From NCBI GenBank assembly GCA_002415335.1, contig DHXL01000257.1:3108-16465 (forward strand): a stretch of 13,358 bases of DNA. The letters are read 5' to 3'. Origin of the DNA: Oxalobacteraceae bacterium UBA5157. Its GTDB lineage: Bacteria; Pseudomonadota; Gammaproteobacteria; Burkholderiales; Burkholderiaceae_D. A program made the position numbers and the translations under genes. The notes beneath the pieces were generated by a model, which searched no databases, had not been told where the DNA came from, and was given only the letters and a program-made list of their open reading frames with translations. This document shows positions 13,039 to 13,358 of the stretch, one piece after another; positions within the stretch are counted from its first letter, which is position 1; the number at the start of each line of letters is the position of its first letter.

Positions 13039-13358
13039 ATGTATAAAATCGTATTCATGCGCCACGGCGAATCCACCTGGAACCTCGATAATCGCTTTAC
13101 CGGCTGGACCGACGTCGACCTGACCGAAAAAGGCGCAGCCGAAGCCAGGCATGCGGGCAAACTGCTGCAGGAGGCCGGTTTCACCTTCGACATCGCCTAC
13201 ACGTCGGTGCTGAAACGTGCGATCCGTACGCTCTGGATCACGCTTGACGAGATGGATTTGATGTGGCTGCCGACGGTGCACAGCTGGCGTCTGAACGAGC
13301 GCCACTACGGCGCGTTGCAGGGCAAGAACAAGAAACAGACCCTCGAGCAGTACGGCGA
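13039..13358 (+). CDS. gpmA: 2,3-bisphosphoglycerate-dependent phosphoglycerate mutase, N-terminal part (runs off the right edge)
   Basis: GpmA interconverts 3-phosphoglycerate and 2-phosphoglycerate in glycolysis and gluconeogenesis in the cytoplasm. The 106 codons present contain the phosphohistidine motif RHGES (His9), NRFTGWTDVDLTEKG, YTSVLKRAIRTLW and the active-site block LNERHYGALQG with its Glu. They match the dPGM family closely. The C-terminal half, with the second catalytic His, lies beyond the window. The start ATG 13039 follows a pyrimidine-rich leader with no purine-rich ribosome-binding site. The gene is divergent from the rhodanese-grxC-secB operon, with about 130 bases between. 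Confidence 0.96.
   Translation, partial: MYKIVFMRHGESTWNLDNRFTGWTDVDLTEKGAAEARHAGKLLQEAGFTFDIAYTSVLKRAIRTLWITLDEMDLMWLPTVHSWRLNERHYGALQGKNKKQTLEQYG

Noticed and set aside
1..13358. Mobile elements, CRISPR arrays, tRNA or rRNA genes
   Set aside because: No transposase or integrase, no regularly spaced repeats and no cloverleaf or rRNA-like sequence were seen by eye.

Overview
The window reads as chromosomal DNA of a betaproteobacterium of the Burkholderiales, most likely of the Oxalobacteraceae (Herbaspirillum / Herminiimonas / Collimonas type). This rests on high GC with dense coding, the order rhodanese - grxC - secB - gpsA next to a divergent gpmA, and protein wording typical of that family. 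No mobile element, CRISPR array, tRNA or rRNA was seen. No intergenic stretch exceeds about 210 bases.

Left part (1-4605, minus strand): a compact type II secretion operon read from right to left, gspG-gspH-gspI-gspJ-gspK-gspL-gspM. It encodes the major pseudopilin (G), four minor pseudopilins (H, I, J, K) and the inner-membrane platform proteins L and M. gspM runs off the left edge. Junctions are overlaps of 4 to 13 bases or gaps of 1 to 17 bases, and three genes use GTG or TTG starts, so translation is probably coupled.

Middle part (4736-9338): a prolyl 4-hydroxylase-like 2OG-Fe(II) oxygenase gene (minus strand) that is broken by a frame change and an apparent internal deletion; a divergent DJ-1/PfpI-family gene; a small ribbon-helix-helix protein; a secreted polyhydroxybutyrate depolymerase (minus strand), which is a plausible substrate of the type II system; then, divergently, tag (3-methyladenine DNA glycosylase I) and a GNAT acetyltransferase in a two-gene unit. 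A 29-codon ORF overlaps the tag start.

Right part (9522-13358): an NTF2/SnoaL-like protein (plus strand) converges on a minus-strand operon. In transcription order this operon is membrane rhodanese, glutaredoxin 3 (grxC), SecB chaperone, a periplasmic tandem-SH3 protein, and glycerol-3-phosphate dehydrogenase (gpsA). It links thiol redox handling, protein export and phospholipid precursor synthesis. The glycolytic gpmA starts divergently from it and runs off the right edge.

Most of the window is ordinary core genome. The points that merit a second look are the internally deleted hydroxylase, the small ORF coupled to tag, the SH3 gene inside the secB-gpsA operon, and several start-site questions decided by promoter or ribosome-binding-site placement. 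I did not find a clearly novel multi-gene system.
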